The notes beneath the pieces are model-generated. The model was given only the letters and a program-made list of their open reading frames with translations, did no database searches and had not been told where the DNA came from. Made by a program: the position numbers and the translations under genes. A stretch of DNA of 64,000 nt from Picosynechococcus sp. PCC 7003 (GTDB taxonomy: Bacteria > Cyanobacteriota > Cyanobacteriia > Cyanobacteriales > MRBY01), in the NCBI RefSeq assembly GCF_001693255.1, contig NZ_CP016474.1:310001-374000 (forward strand). Direction: 5' to 3'. This document shows positions 34,444-42,940 of the stretch, one piece after another. The first letter of the stretch is position 1. Each line of letters opens with the position of its first letter.

Positions 34444-36615
34444 GTGCAGAAACAACAAAATTTAGACTATTTTTCCCCCCAGGCCCTAGCACTTTGGGCG
34501 GCGATCGCCTCTTTGGGTATCATGTCTCCGGCCCATGCCGAACCCCGATCAGAAGGGAGTAATCTCGATCCCCTGATGCCAACGGTGACCCAAGTTGTCG
34601 TGCCGGCTCTGCCAGTAGAAGTCACAGACACAGCGCCCACAGAACAGGCTTCCCCGACGCCAGCGCCCCAAACCCAAACCCTGGCCCAGGCGCCGACCCA
34701 AGCTGTCACCCCTCCCGCTACCCAGGCTCAACCAACTTCCCAAGACAGTAATCTGCCGCAGCTCTACGCCCAGCAGCAGGGAAACCCCAATACCCAGGCC
34801 AACCCCAACGAACCCAGGGTATTGGTTGCAGAAATTCAGATTAATGGTGTGGGCGACAATGTCGAACTAGAACAAGAAATTATCCAGGCCATTGAAACCC
34901 GGGCTGGACGACCCACAACCGTTTCACAAATTCGGAATGATGTGAACCGCGTCTACGCGACGGGTTTGTTTGCCAATGTCGTGGCGACCCCAGAAGATAC
35001 GCCCCTAGGGGTGCGGGTAACGTTCGATGTGGTACCCAACCCCGTTTTAAGCGATATCGTCGTGCAGGCGTTGCCCCTAGAAGGCAGTCAAAATATTACG
35101 CCCCCTGAAGTTGTCGATAATATTTTCCGCGATCGCTATGGCGAAATTATCAACCTCAATGATTTCCAAGAGGGCAGTAATAAACTCCAACAACTCCAGC
35201 AGTGGTACCAAGACAACGGTTACGATCTGGCCAAGGTAATCGGTATTGATGAACCCAGTGCCGATGGGGTTGTGACCCTCGTTGTCGTTGAAGGGGTGAT
35301 CGAAGACATCCAAGTCAATTTCATCAATGCTGACAATGAACCCGTCGATGGCAAAACCCGGGACTTTATCATTACGCGGGAAATGGAACTCAAACCAGGG
35401 GACGTTTTCCGGCGGGATGTCGCCCAACGGGATCTCCAGCGGGTGTTTGGTCTGGGACTATTTGAAGATGTTCAGTTAGATTTCACCACCGGTACCGAAG
35501 ATCCAACCCAGGCTGTTCTAAATTTGAATGTCATTGAAGGGAATACAGGTTCCATCGCCGCTGGTGGGGGGATCAGCTCGGCCAGTGGCTTCTTTGGGAG
35601 TGTGAGCTACCAGCAACAAAACCTGGGTGGTAATAACCAACGTCTAGCGGCAGAATTCCAACTGGGGCAACGGGATGCCCTGTTTGACCTCTCCTTTACG
35701 GATCCTTGGATTGCTGGCGATCCCTACCGGACATCCTATTCGGTCAATGCCTTCCGCCGTCGTTCTATCTCACTGATCTTTGATGGAGGTGAGACAGATG
35801 TCGATCTCGACCCCAGTGGCGATCGCCCCCGGATTAACCGCATTGGTGGTGGGGTGACCTTTAGCCGTCCCCTATCGAAAAATGTTTTTGGCCCCTCTGA
35901 ATGGCGTGCCTCCCTGGGCTTTGATTACAACCGCGTCCGGATTACCAATGCCGATGGCGATACAGAGTTTATCGACCAAGCTGGGAATCAACTCAGTTTC
36001 TCGGACAGTGGCGTTGACGATATCTTTTCCCTGAGCCTGAACGTTGTACGGGATAAACGCACGAGCTTTGATGGGGCGACCCGGGGTTCCATTACCCGTT
36101 TCGGTACCGATCAGACTATTCCCATTGGCAGCGGCAGCATTCTCTTTAACCGACTCCGGGCCAGCCACAGTATCTACATGGATTCACCGATTAAACTTCC
36201 TAGCTTTGGCAGTGAAGAGAAACCCCATACTTTGGCCTTCAACATCCAAGGGGGCGCTATTCTCGGTGACTTACCGCCCTATGAAGCTTTCTCCCTTGGG
36301 GGCAGCAACTCTGTGCGGGGCTTTGAAGAAGGGGATCTCGGCAGTGGCCGTAACTACGTCCAAGCGACGGCAGAATATCGCTTCCCGATTTTCTCGGCAG
36401 TGGGTGGAGCGCTATTTGCTGACTATGCCACCGACCTCGGTTCCGGGGATGATGTACCGGGCGATCCGGCTGGAACCCGTGGCAAGCCTGGCAATGGTTT
36501 TGGTTATGGTATCGGTGTTCGGGTGAATTCTCCCCTGGGGCCAATCCGGGTGGATTATGGGCTCAATGACCAAGGGGACAGCCGCATTCACTTTGGTATT
36601 GGTGAGCGCTTCTAG
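34444..36615 (+). CDS. Omp85/BamA outer-membrane assembly protein
   Basis: About 723 aa. A signal peptide ends near SPAHA. A Pro/Thr/Gln-rich linker (about residues 60-125) is followed by three POTRA domains (about 125-370: VLVAEIQINGVG.., LSDIVVQALPL.., IEDIQVNFINAD..). A 16-strand barrel domain occupies the rest, with the conserved GGSNSVRGFEEG and ending in the aromatic C-terminal strand ..IHFGIGERF. It inserts barrel proteins in the cyanobacterial outer membrane; the three-POTRA count is typical of cyanobacterial Omp85. A GTG at 34444 is preferred over a TTG at 34426. lpxC follows. Confidence 0.93.
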   Translation: MQKQQNLDYFSPQALALWAAIASLGIMSPAHAEPRSEGSNLDPLMPTVTQVVVPALPVEVTDTAPTEQASPTPAPQTQTLAQAPTQAVTPPATQAQPTSQDSNLPQLYAQQQGNPNTQANPNEPRVLVAEIQINGVGDNVELEQEIIQAIETRAGRPTTVSQIRNDVNRVYATGLFANVVATPEDTPLGVRVTFDVVPNPVLSDIVVQALPLEGSQNITPPEVVDNIFRDRYGEIINLNDFQEGSNKLQQLQQWYQDNGYDLAKVIGIDEPSADGVVTLVVVEGVIEDIQVNFINADNEPVDGKTRDFIITREMELKPGDVFRRDVAQRDLQRVFGLGLFEDVQLDFTTGTEDPTQAVLNLNVIEGNTGSIAAGGGISSASGFFGSVSYQQQNLGGNNQRLAAEFQLGQRDALFDLSFTDPWIAGDPYRTSYSVNAFRRRSISLIFDGGETDVDLDPSGDRPRINRIGGGVTFSRPLSKNVFGPSEWRASLGFDYNRVRITNADGDTEFIDQAGNQLSFSDSGVDDIFSLSLNVVRDKRTSFDGATRGSITRFGTDQTIPIGSGSILFNRLRASHSIYMDSPIKLPSFGSEEKPHTLAFNIQGGAILGDLPPYEAFSLGGSNSVRGFEEGDLGSGRNYVQATAEYRFPIFSAVGGALFADYATDLGSGDDVPGDPAGTRGKPGNGFGYGIGVRVNSPLGPIRVDYGLNDQGDSRIHFGIGERF

Positions 36616-36638
36616 GGCGTTATCGGTCTGATTTCGTG

Positions 36639-36658
36639 GGGGGGCAACCCCCTTTTTT
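36639..36658 (+). terminator. Intrinsic terminator abutting the lpxC start codon
   Basis: GGGGG(G)CAACCCCC followed by six T residues is a compact GC stem with a tetraloop-size loop. It ends only 3 nt before the ATG of lpxC. It would terminate the omp85 transcript and leaves no room for a Shine-Dalgarno site. Confidence 0.75.
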
Positions 36659-36661
36659 GTG

Positions 36662-37489
36662 ATGGTTAAAACGTTAAAAACAACCGTTGAATGTTCCGGG
36701 GTCGGTCTCCATTCGGGGCAACGAGTCACCCTAAAGCTGATGCCTGGCGATCGCCACCAGGGTCGTTATTTTGTGCGCACAGATTTACCAGGGGAACCCC
36801 AGATCCCGGCCCGCATTGAGGCTGTCAATCAAACACTCTTGTCTACGGAATTGGCAGTAGGCGAAGCCAAGGTTAGAACCACAGAGCATTTGCTAGCGGC
36901 ATTAGTAGGTCTGGGGATTGATGTGGTGCGTATCGAAATTGATGGGCCAGAGTTACCCCTGTTGGATGGCTCGGCGGTGCAGTGGGTAGAGGCGATCGCC
37001 AAGGCCGGTACCCAGACCCTCACAGATGAGGCGATCGCCACCCCTGTGGTCATAGAACCCATTTGGCTCCAGGAAGATGAGGCCTTTGTGGCGGCCTTGC
37101 CCGCTGCGGAATTGCGGTTTACCTATGGCATCGATTTCACCTACAAGCCCATTGGTAACCAGTGGCACAGTTGGAGCCCCGCAGCAGAACCCTTTGCCCA
37201 GGCGATCGCCCCGGCTCGGACTTTTGGCTTTGCTGACCAAATTGAGCAACTGAAAAAAGCTGGATTAATTCAGGGAGGGAGTTTAGATAATGCCCTCGTT
37301 TGCGACCAAGAAAAATGGCTCAATCCGCCACTCCGATTTGAGAATGAGCCTGCTCGCCATAAATTACTTGACTTAATCGGTGATTTAAGTTTGCTTGGCA
37401 CGATTCCCACGGGCCATTACCTGGCCTACAAAGCGAGCCATAAACTCCATACCCAACTCGCCAAAACTTTACAGGCAACTCTTTTCTAA
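36662..37489 (+). CDS. lpxC: UDP-3-O-acyl-N-acetylglucosamine deacetylase
   Basis: A 275-aa zinc deacetylase that commits to lipid A synthesis. [15 protein letters not shown] opens the protein; [15 protein letters not shown] holds a zinc-ligand His; [16 protein letters not shown] carries the other His and Asp ligands. The length is short compared with the 300-aa proteobacterial enzyme but usual for cyanobacteria. A GTG at 36659 is an alternative. It sits directly after omp85 with a terminator-like hairpin up against its start. Confidence 0.96.
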   Translation: MVKTLKTTVECSGVGLHSGQRVTLKLMPGDRHQGRYFVRTDLPGEPQIPARIEAVNQTLLSTELAVGEAKVRTTEHLLAALVGLGIDVVRIEIDGPELPLLDGSAVQWVEAIAKAGTQTLTDEAIATPVVIEPIWLQEDEAFVAALPAAELRFTYGIDFTYKPIGNQWHSWSPAAEPFAQAIAPARTFGFADQIEQLKKAGLIQGGSLDNALVCDQEKWLNPPLRFENEPARHKLLDLIGDLSLLGTIPTGHYLAYKASHKLHTQLAKTLQATLF

Positions 37490-37556
37490 AATTCTAATCA
37501 AGCTGCTACTTGGTAAAGGATGATGCAAACAATGTGACCTATATTGCTAGTTTTTG

Positions 37557-37594
37557 GGGCTGGCGATCGCTTTTTTCAGAGATTGCCAACCCCT
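37557..37594. terminator. Bidirectional hairpin between lpxC and the peroxiredoxin gene
   Basis: GGGG-TGGC-ATC and GAT-GCCA-CCCC pair with single mismatches around a T6-containing loop. It sits between convergent genes. Confidence 0.45.
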
Positions 37595-37607
37595 AGGAGC
37601 CGAAGCT

Positions 37608-38243
37608 CTACTTATTCGGTTGAGGAGTCATGCGCAGATAGGGCTTGATTTCCTTGACGCCTTTGGGAAACTTGACTTTCGCATCCTCAGTGGAAATTGC
37701 TGGAGAAACAACAACATCCTCGCCGTCTTGCCAATTGACGGGAGTCGCCACGCTGTAGTTGTCCGTGAGTTGTAGCGAATCCAAAACCCGCAAAATTTCT
37801 TGGAAGTTCCGGCCAGTGCTGGGGGGATAGGTGAGGGTTAAACGCACCTTCCGCTCAGGATCAATCACAAAAACAGTCCGCACCGTCACTTTCGGGTTGG
37901 CGTTGGGGTGGATCATGTTGTAGAGGGTGGCAACTTTTTGATCCGCGTCGGACAAAATCGGGTAATTGACAGCACATCCCTGGGTTTCATCGATATCACC
38001 GACCCAGTTGTTGTGGGAGGCCGTGTCATCAACGCTGAGGGCAATCACCTTCGCATTGCGCTTTTCAAACTCTCCCTTTAACCGGGCTACTTCGCCTAAT
38101 TCGGTGGTGCACACGGGGGTAAAATCAGCGGGATGGGAAAACAAAACCACCCAACTGTCGCCAGCCCAATCATAAAAATCAATTTCCCCAATGGTGGAAT
38201 CTTGGGTGAAGTTGGGGGCCACATCGCCTAACCGGAGGGACAT
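37608..38243 (-). CDS. 1-Cys peroxiredoxin (Prx6 type)
   Basis: A 211-aa thiol peroxidase. The peroxidatic Cys is in FTPVCTTE (C45), with the Arg of the active site in the TVRTVFVID region. No resolving Cys is obvious, apart from one Cys in TQGCAVNYP, which is not at the 2-Cys resolving position. The long C-terminal part (VATPVNWQDGEDVVV.., FPKGVKEIKPYLRMTPQP) is the Prx6 dimerisation domain. It detoxifies peroxides in the cytosol. Single gene; its start region is an AAACTCC-type leader. Confidence 0.92.
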   Translation of the reverse strand: MSLRLGDVAPNFTQDSTIGEIDFYDWAGDSWVVLFSHPADFTPVCTTELGEVARLKGEFEKRNAKVIALSVDDTASHNNWVGDIDETQGCAVNYPILSDADQKVATLYNMIHPNANPKVTVRTVFVIDPERKVRLTLTYPPSTGRNFQEILRVLDSLQLTDNYSVATPVNWQDGEDVVVSPAISTEDAKVKFPKGVKEIKPYLRMTPQPNK

Positions 38244-38552
38244 AAACTAAACTCCTGATGTTAAATAAACTACCAAAGGATCATTATGGCCCATCTACCT
38301 GGGAAGATGCCAAGGGGGGCGATCGCCACTGGAAAATGATAAGCTGCCGTCACAGAGCGCAATATTTATTAACTTTTGTTGCCATTCTTCAGAATCAAAA
38401 AAGCCAAAGGTGACAACCAAGCCGGAAAAATGAAATAATAAGCCAGAATTTTTTACGTTAGTAGTTTCAGGCCGCCTGAAGCTTGGTATTTTACATAAAT
38501 CTAAGAATTCATCAAAAAAAAGCTGGGAAAAGCCTAGGAGGAATCAATCATA
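38244..38552. other. 309-bp divergent promoter region, peroxiredoxin and psbU
   Basis: No gene is seen. It must carry the divergent promoters. An AGGAGG site with long spacing precedes psbU. A HIP1 site lies at about 38319. Confidence 0.5.
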
Positions 38553-38969
38553 ATGAGTAGAGTTGTGAGTGCATTAATGGGGCTCGTCCTCATGTTCGGT
38601 TGCGCGTTCTTTAGCGTTCAACCCCAAGCCCAAGCCCTCGATTTAAGCAATGGCTTTGTTTCTGCAGCCGTGCTCGGTGAGCGTGTTAATCCCGCTGACA
38701 AGGTGCTTGAGTCAGAATATGGCAAGAAAATTGACCTAAACAACGCCAGCGTCCGTCTTTTCCGCGAGCTCCGTGGATTTTATCCCATATTAGCCAAACG
38801 CATCATCGAAAATGCCCCCTATGACAGCGTTGAAGATGTATTAAATATCCCCGACCTCAGCGAGAAGCAACTGGCACGATTAGAGGAAAATTTAGAGCGT
38901 TTCACCGTCACCCCCCCTGCTGATGTGTTTATTGATGGTGACCAACGTCTAAACACCGGTGACTATTAA
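38553..38969 (+). CDS. psbU: Photosystem II 12 kDa extrinsic protein PsbU
   Basis: A 138-aa precursor with a signal peptide (MSRVV..FGCAFFSVQPQAQA) that is removed on entry into the thylakoid lumen. The mature part carries double helix-hairpin-helix repeats (KIDLNNASVRLFRELRGFYPILAKRI and DSVEDVLNIPDLSEKQLARLEENL). PsbU stabilises the oxygen-evolving Mn cluster and PsbV binding, and helps heat tolerance. The ATG is preceded by AGGAGG. A strong terminator follows at 39041. Confidence 0.98.
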   Translation: MSRVVSALMGLVLMFGCAFFSVQPQAQALDLSNGFVSAAVLGERVNPADKVLESEYGKKIDLNNASVRLFRELRGFYPILAKRIIENAPYDSVEDVLNIPDLSEKQLARLEENLERFTVTPPADVFIDGDQRLNTGDY

Positions 38970-39040
38970 GGATACAAACGAAATCTTTCCTTGCTGAGGA
39001 AAATTTTTGTGAGTCAAACCTAAACTTTAAGATACAAGTG

Positions 39041-39067
39041 ACCTATTCCCCAGGGATAGGTTTTTTT
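39041..39067 (+). terminator. Rho-independent terminator of psbU
   Basis: ACCTATTCCC and GGGATAGGT pair with one T bulge over a 2-nt loop region, followed by T7. It sits 71 bp after the psbU stop. Confidence 0.8.
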
Positions 39068-39077
39068 GTGGCGATTT

Positions 39078-40490
39078 TTAAGATTTAGGACTCGGTTGGC
39101 ACAGTCGATAAAACCGAGGCACCCACAGGGATTCCCAATGAAAGGCTCCAAAGGCCAGTACGGGAGCCAGGAGAGTCAGGAGCAAAAAACAGCCCGCCAG
39201 GGTTGACAGGGACATGGAGAAAAAATCTTGGGTCAAGCGCACCAAATCATGATCTAAAAGGCCTCCTTTCCCGACCCGGTAGGCAATGCGGAAGGTTTCG
39301 CTAGTCATGAGCTGCCCGAAAAAGGCACTATTTTCTAGAAAGCTAAAACTGGCCAACAGGGCATAGAGGGTTTGTTCGCCAGAGACATGGCAAAAGTATT
39401 TACCAAGGGCAAAGTACAGGCAAATAAAAACGGCGGCAATTTCTAAGAGGTGGCCCATGGCGATAATGGCGATTTGATCCCAACCTGTCAAGATCAGAAG
39501 GATTTGCAGGAGAGTCAGACCGGCCAAGGTAATCAGGGTGCCGCGATTGCGACGGTATTGCCAAGCGAGATAGGCGATCGCCCCGTAGAGCAGCCACAAA
39601 ATAATGCTGGCGCGGCCGAGGGCGAGGGTAATGCCGCCCCCAAAGATAAAATCAAAACTCGGCACAGCGGGATAGCCAAACAGCCAATAGGCGATCGCAT
39701 GGCCAATTTCGTGGACGAGGGTGAGAAAGGTATTCAGAATAAAGCGACTGGGGGGCAGCAAAAAGAGAATTAGGCCCAAGCCGCCACCAATGAGGAGTGC
39801 CTGGGGCGTATCCGGAGGCAGTGGCCGTGACCGAGGGCGCTGATAAGAGATTTGAGACGGCAAGGCACCATGGAGGGGAAAACAGGTTTTGAGGAGATAT
39901 TTCTGTTGCTGGCGATGGTAGACATTGAGGTAAACTTTTTCGACGTCATCCAGGGAAAAATGCTGTAAAGCCTCCTGGATAATCTGGCAATAGTCTTGGC
40001 GATCGCGTTGGTCAATCACCGTTAACTTGATCACCAAGGCCCCAGCGGAGGGCGTAACTTTGATACTCCACAGGTAAGCCGCTAGCAGTTGCCGGAGTTT
40101 CAAGGTGAGCGCATCGTTTTTGAGGGCAGTCTTTTGGGGCGGTTCTTGGGCGCTGAGTGCTTCCGGAGAGGGTTCCCGTTCGGCTGGGGAGAGTAAGCCC
40201 GCAACGATTGTCCATTCCCAGTCGGGGGTGACTTCCCCAAAACGAAGGCCTTCAACGGTAAAGGTTTCCGTGATCGTGCGTTCCCAAATTTTTTGCCAAG
40301 GGGCGAGGATTTGTTTGGCGATCGCCTGGTCAGGGGTTGTAAAGCCTTCGAGTTGAATTTTAAGGTGTTTATCAGCCACCCGCTTGAGCATCACCCGGAT
40401 CTGGTGGGGTTGAAATGCTTGCCTTAACACTTGGGCGATCGCCTGGGGATTTCCCTGTTCCGCCAACTGACGCAAATCCGACTCTTTCAC
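39078..40490 (-). CDS. Membrane HExxH metalloprotease-like protein with N-terminal repeat domain
   Basis: A 470-aa protein of unknown function. Residues 1 to about 220 are soluble and contain two related segments (MLKRVADKHLKIQLEG.. and LWSIKVTPSAGALVIKLTV..), each followed by a helix with Gln/Ile/Leu repeats, suggesting a tandem alpha/beta fold. From about residue 235 there are around seven membrane helices. TLVHEIGHAIAYWLFG near residue 265 has the zinc HExxH motif of M50-type proteases, with DF downstream (SFDFIFGGG). A site-2-protease-like role is inferred. Not assigned to a known family here. Confidence 0.75.
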   Translation of the reverse strand: MKESDLRQLAEQGNPQAIAQVLRQAFQPHQIRVMLKRVADKHLKIQLEGFTTPDQAIAKQILAPWQKIWERTITETFTVEGLRFGEVTPDWEWTIVAGLLSPAEREPSPEALSAQEPPQKTALKNDALTLKLRQLLAAYLWSIKVTPSAGALVIKLTVIDQRDRQDYCQIIQEALQHFSLDDVEKVYLNVYHRQQQKYLLKTCFPLHGALPSQISYQRPRSRPLPPDTPQALLIGGGLGLILFLLPPSRFILNTFLTLVHEIGHAIAYWLFGYPAVPSFDFIFGGGITLALGRASIILWLLYGAIAYLAWQYRRNRGTLITLAGLTLLQILLILTGWDQIAIIAMGHLLEIAAVFICLYFALGKYFCHVSGEQTLYALLASFSFLENSAFFGQLMTSETFRIAYRVGKGGLLDHDLVRLTQDFFSMSLSTLAGCFLLLTLLAPVLAFGAFHWESLWVPRFYRLCQPSPKS

Positions 40491-40548
40491 AGCATCACTT
40501 ATCTCAGGAGATCACTTCGATTATGCCACCAGACTCCCCTCACCACAA

Positions 40549-40582
40549 AAATAGGGAAAGGCAGTCTCGTCTTTCCCTATTT
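40549..40582 (-). terminator. Terminator between rpe and the HExxH gene
   Basis: AAATAGGGAAAG and CTTTCCCTATTT form a perfect 12-bp stem with a 10-nt loop. On the minus strand it is followed by T-rich sequence, so it likely ends the rpe transcript before the next gene's promoter. Confidence 0.7.
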
Positions 40583-40604
40583 GTTGATGATGCAATGATT
40601 TGAA

Positions 40605-40646
40605 ACTTCAGTCTGAAGTCCCCCTTTGAAGGGGGATTTAGGGGGA
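40605..40646. repeat. Dispersed CCCCCTTTGAAGGGGG-type palindromic repeat
   Basis: A 15-bp palindrome ACTTCAG-T-CTGAAGT (40605-40619) is joined to CCCCCTTTGAAGGGGG (40620-40635) and a trailing TTTAGGGGGAT. Repeats of this appearance are scattered through many cyanobacterial genomes. It lies just past the rpe stop codon. Confidence 0.6.
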
Positions 40647-40650
40647 TGTC

Positions 40651-41340
40651 CTAGGCCGCAACTGCTTTTGGCTTCTTGCTGTTACGAATCCCTTCGATCG
40701 CCTCAGCATAACTAGGTGCCTTGAAAACCGCAGAACCCGCAACAATCGCATTGGCTCCCGCATCAATGACTTGCCACGCATTCGCAGGCTTGATGCCACC
40801 ATCGACTTCAATCCAAGGATCGAGGCCGCGCTCATCACACATTGCCCGCAATTTTTCGATCTTGCTAACCATTGAAGGAATGAAGCTTTGGCCACCGAAC
40901 CCAGGGTTCACACTCATGATCAAAATCAGGTCACAGACATCAAGGACGTGCTCAATGATGTTGAGGGGTGTAGAAGGATTCAGTACAACCCCAGATTTTT
41001 TACCCAGCTCGCGAATTTGGCAGAGGGTGCGGTGGAGGTGGGGAGACGCATTGTGTTCTGCATGGACAGAAATAATGTCAGCACCAGCTTTGGCAAAATT
41101 TGCCACGTATTTTTCTGGCTCAACAATCATCAAATGCACATCCAAAGGCTTTTTGGTGTAGGGACGAATAGCCTCAACAATTAACGGCCCAATGGTGATA
41201 TTCGGGACAAAACGACCATCCATGACATCGACGTGAATCCAATCAGCGCCAGCTTCATCGACTGCTTTAATTTCTTCACCAAGGCGGCTAAAGTCCGCGG
41301 AAAGAATGGACGGGGAAACTACAATTTTCTTGTCGGTCAT
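40651..41340 (-). CDS. rpe: Ribulose-phosphate 3-epimerase
   Basis: A 229-aa TIM barrel of the Calvin cycle and pentose phosphate pathway, interconverting Ru5P and Xu5P. Conserved blocks are [14 protein letters not shown] at the start, [19 protein letters not shown] (metal and catalytic Asp), [19 protein letters not shown] and [12 protein letters not shown]. The ATG at 41340 gives the normal length. It lies between the palindromic repeat downstream and the TnpB element upstream. Confidence 0.97.
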   Translation of the reverse strand: MTDKKIVVSPSILSADFSRLGEEIKAVDEAGADWIHVDVMDGRFVPNITIGPLIVEAIRPYTKKPLDVHLMIVEPEKYVANFAKAGADIISVHAEHNASPHLHRTLCQIRELGKKSGVVLNPSTPLNIIEHVLDVCDLILIMSVNPGFGGQSFIPSMVSKIEKLRAMCDERGLDPWIEVDGGIKPANAWQVIDAGANAIVAGSAVFKAPSYAEAIEGIRNSKKPKAVAA

Positions 41341-41448
41341 GGTGGGTGGATTCCTCTTATTTATCTCAAGAATTCTAAGTTGGTATCAATATTAACAAAA
41401 GTTTGTATCAATATTTTTTGTGGCCTGACCTTGGTGGGGCCATTGTAT

Positions 41449-41600
41449 GAACTACTCCAGCCTAAGAGGCATGGAGTTTCCGTCGTTTCATCGCCCCAAG
41501 TTGCCTCATGCTTCCGCAATCGGTAGAGCTTGGCGGCTCCGCGACTGAAGAGGCCAGTTCTTGACCCCTTGCCCAGGCTAAATTAACCTGAGCTGCATTG
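41449..41600 (-). ncRNA. Putative omega RNA (reRNA) overlapping the tnpB 3' end
   Basis: In IS200/IS605 elements the TnpB guide RNA comes from the 3' end of tnpB and the element right end. Here a stem (ACTCCA..GCCT, loop, AGGC..TGGAGT, 41454-41477) covers the tnpB stop codon and is followed by the element boundary, the expected scaffold end. The 5' limit is arbitrary. The RNA is inferred from family knowledge, not from its own sequence features. Confidence 0.35.
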
Positions 41601-42709
41601 ATATCTCTATCCTCCCTGTGGCCACAGTTTGGGTTTGAGCAAATATGTACCCTGTCTGCCAATGTCTTTGGCGTTAGCTCCCAACATTTAGCGCAACGCT
41701 GAGAGGGCTTAAGCGTCCTTGTCGGGGACTCCACATAAAATCCTCCTGCCTCTGCCAGCTTGTATTCCAGCATTGAACCAATCATGCCGAAGCCAACCGA
41801 GAGAATGGAGCGGTTAAGCCCTGTTTTTTGAGCTTTCCGTTTGCTGCCTTTTTTGGCTTTGCGGGTCATGTTTTTGACGTTTAACTGCTCACCTGCAACT
41901 AGGCTATTACCGCTGACTATGTTGCTTGTGATTTGATGCAGCCAATCTTCGCGCTGACGGGTAATTTTGCGTTGCCGCATTGATACCTGCCGTCTCGCTT
42001 TTTGCCACCGCCGCGATGCTTTAACTCGCTTATTTCGGTTTGGTGCACGCTTTCGTCTGAGTTGCTTGGATGCTTGCCTTACAGCAACCTCACCGACTTT
42101 GATAAAGCCAGGCTTTGATAGTTGCTCCCCTGTAGAAAGGGTAATCGCTTCCTTGCAACCTAAATCAATCCCCACAGACCCACCCTCGGTTTCCCGCTTG
42201 GGTTCACATTTGACGGTGATTGAGGCATACCACTTGCCCTGGCGGAAGAAAATTGTGCAAGTTGTTGGTTTTCCCCAGGTGCGAGCTTTCCCTCTCATTT
42301 GCATTCTGCCTAAGTGGCTCAACTTGAGAAAGCCATGCTGACCGTCTGTTTCTACCTGCCAACCTGCCCCGCAGGGATATGTCCACCCTCCATAGCGTCG
42401 AGATGCCTTGAACTTTGGATATCCCCCCAATCCCTTAAAAAATCGGTTGAAGGCAAAGTCCACTCGCTTTAACGTTGCCTGTAGGGCATGGGAACCCAGT
42501 TCCTTAAATTCTGGCCATACTTGCTTGAACCCTGGCAGACTATTTTGCTGCTCAAAGTAATCGACTGCATGGTTGAACTTTTGGTACTGGGTTTTACGGT
42601 TAGCAATCGCTGCGTTATACAAACTGCAATGTAAACGCCGCCAATAGTGCAGCTTTTTTTGCTGTTGGCGACTTGGATAGAGCCTGTAAGTGATTCGGCG
42701 TGTTACCAT
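41462..42709 (-). CDS. tnpB: RNA-guided nuclease TnpB (OrfB, IS200/IS605 family)
   Basis: A 415-aa protein with all parts present: an N-terminal helical/WED region, a split RuvC nuclease with D182 (SVGIDLGCKEAI), E274 (LVAGEQLNVKNM) and a DRD motif at about 367-369 (EDRDINAAQ), and a C4 zinc finger (C339, C342, C357, C362). TnpB proteins cut DNA guided by an RNA from the element end and help retain the element. The ATG at 42709 is chosen since it fits the usual MVTRRITYRLYPS beginning and its start codon lies within an inverted repeat shared with the divergent RHH gene. Confidence 0.93.
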   Translation of the reverse strand: MVTRRITYRLYPSRQQQKKLHYWRRLHCSLYNAAIANRKTQYQKFNHAVDYFEQQNSLPGFKQVWPEFKELGSHALQATLKRVDFAFNRFFKGLGGYPKFKASRRYGGWTYPCGAGWQVETDGQHGFLKLSHLGRMQMRGKARTWGKPTTCTIFFRQGKWYASITVKCEPKRETEGGSVGIDLGCKEAITLSTGEQLSKPGFIKVGEVAVRQASKQLRRKRAPNRNKRVKASRRWQKARRQVSMRQRKITRQREDWLHQITSNIVSGNSLVAGEQLNVKNMTRKAKKGSKRKAQKTGLNRSILSVGFGMIGSMLEYKLAEAGGFYVESPTRTLKPSQRCAKCWELTPKTLADRVHICSNPNCGHREDRDINAAQVNLAWARGQELASSVAEPPSSTDCGSMRQLGAMKRRKLHAS

Positions 42710-42720
42710 GCTCCTATGGT
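42705..42720. promoter_or_regulatory. Inverted repeat over the tnpB start codon
   Basis: ACCAT-N6-ATGGT, a perfect 5-bp-arm inverted repeat. The first arm contains the complement of the tnpB ATG (42707-42709). It is a candidate operator for the RHH protein encoded next door. Confidence 0.45.
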
Positions 42721-42725
42721 AGTCT

Positions 42726-42739
42726 ATTGTGCCCACAAT
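42726..42739. promoter_or_regulatory. Palindrome over the RHH gene start codon
   Basis: ATTGTG-CC-CACAAT is a perfect 6-2-6 palindrome whose second arm overlaps the ATG at 42738. Together with the repeat at 42705-42720 it brackets the 28-bp divergent region, consistent with autoregulation by the RHH product. Confidence 0.5.
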
Positions 42740-42875
42740 GAACAAGTCAGAAATACTAAAAATAAGGCTAACATCAGAGGATCTGGCAAGACTCAAGGCG
42801 TTCGCGTCCAACAAGGATGTCAGCATGGCTCAAATTATCAGAGAGTACATAAGGCGATTGCCTAAGCCTGATTGA
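42738..42875 (+). CDS. Ribbon-helix-helix (CopG/Arc-type) protein paired with TnpB
   Basis: A 45-aa protein, MNKSEILKIRLTSEDLARL through IIREYIRRLPKPD. The beta strand ILKIRL, helix SEDLARLKAFASNK and helix SMAQIIREYIRRL match the RHH fold of dimeric DNA-binding repressors. It diverges from tnpB with only 28 bp between the start codons, an arrangement seen in some tnpB elements of cyanobacteria. It probably represses both genes. A degenerate HIP1-like GGCGATTGCC lies near its 3' end. Confidence 0.8.
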   Translation: MNKSEILKIRLTSEDLARLKAFASNKDVSMAQIIREYIRRLPKPD

Positions 42876-42878
42876 TTT

Positions 42879-42940
42879 GGCTACTTCCGTTTCTCTTCAG
42901 TAGCCGCGCTATCCTTCCCTACCCTAAAGAGGGATAGGGA
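42879..42940. repeat. Left-end hairpins of the TnpB element
   Basis: GGCTACT..AGTAGCC (42879-42905) and TCCCTACCCT-AAAG-AGGGATAGGGA (42916-42940, 10-bp stem with one bulge). Subterminal hairpins are recognition structures in this IS family; the second could also terminate the RHH transcript. Confidence 0.5.
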
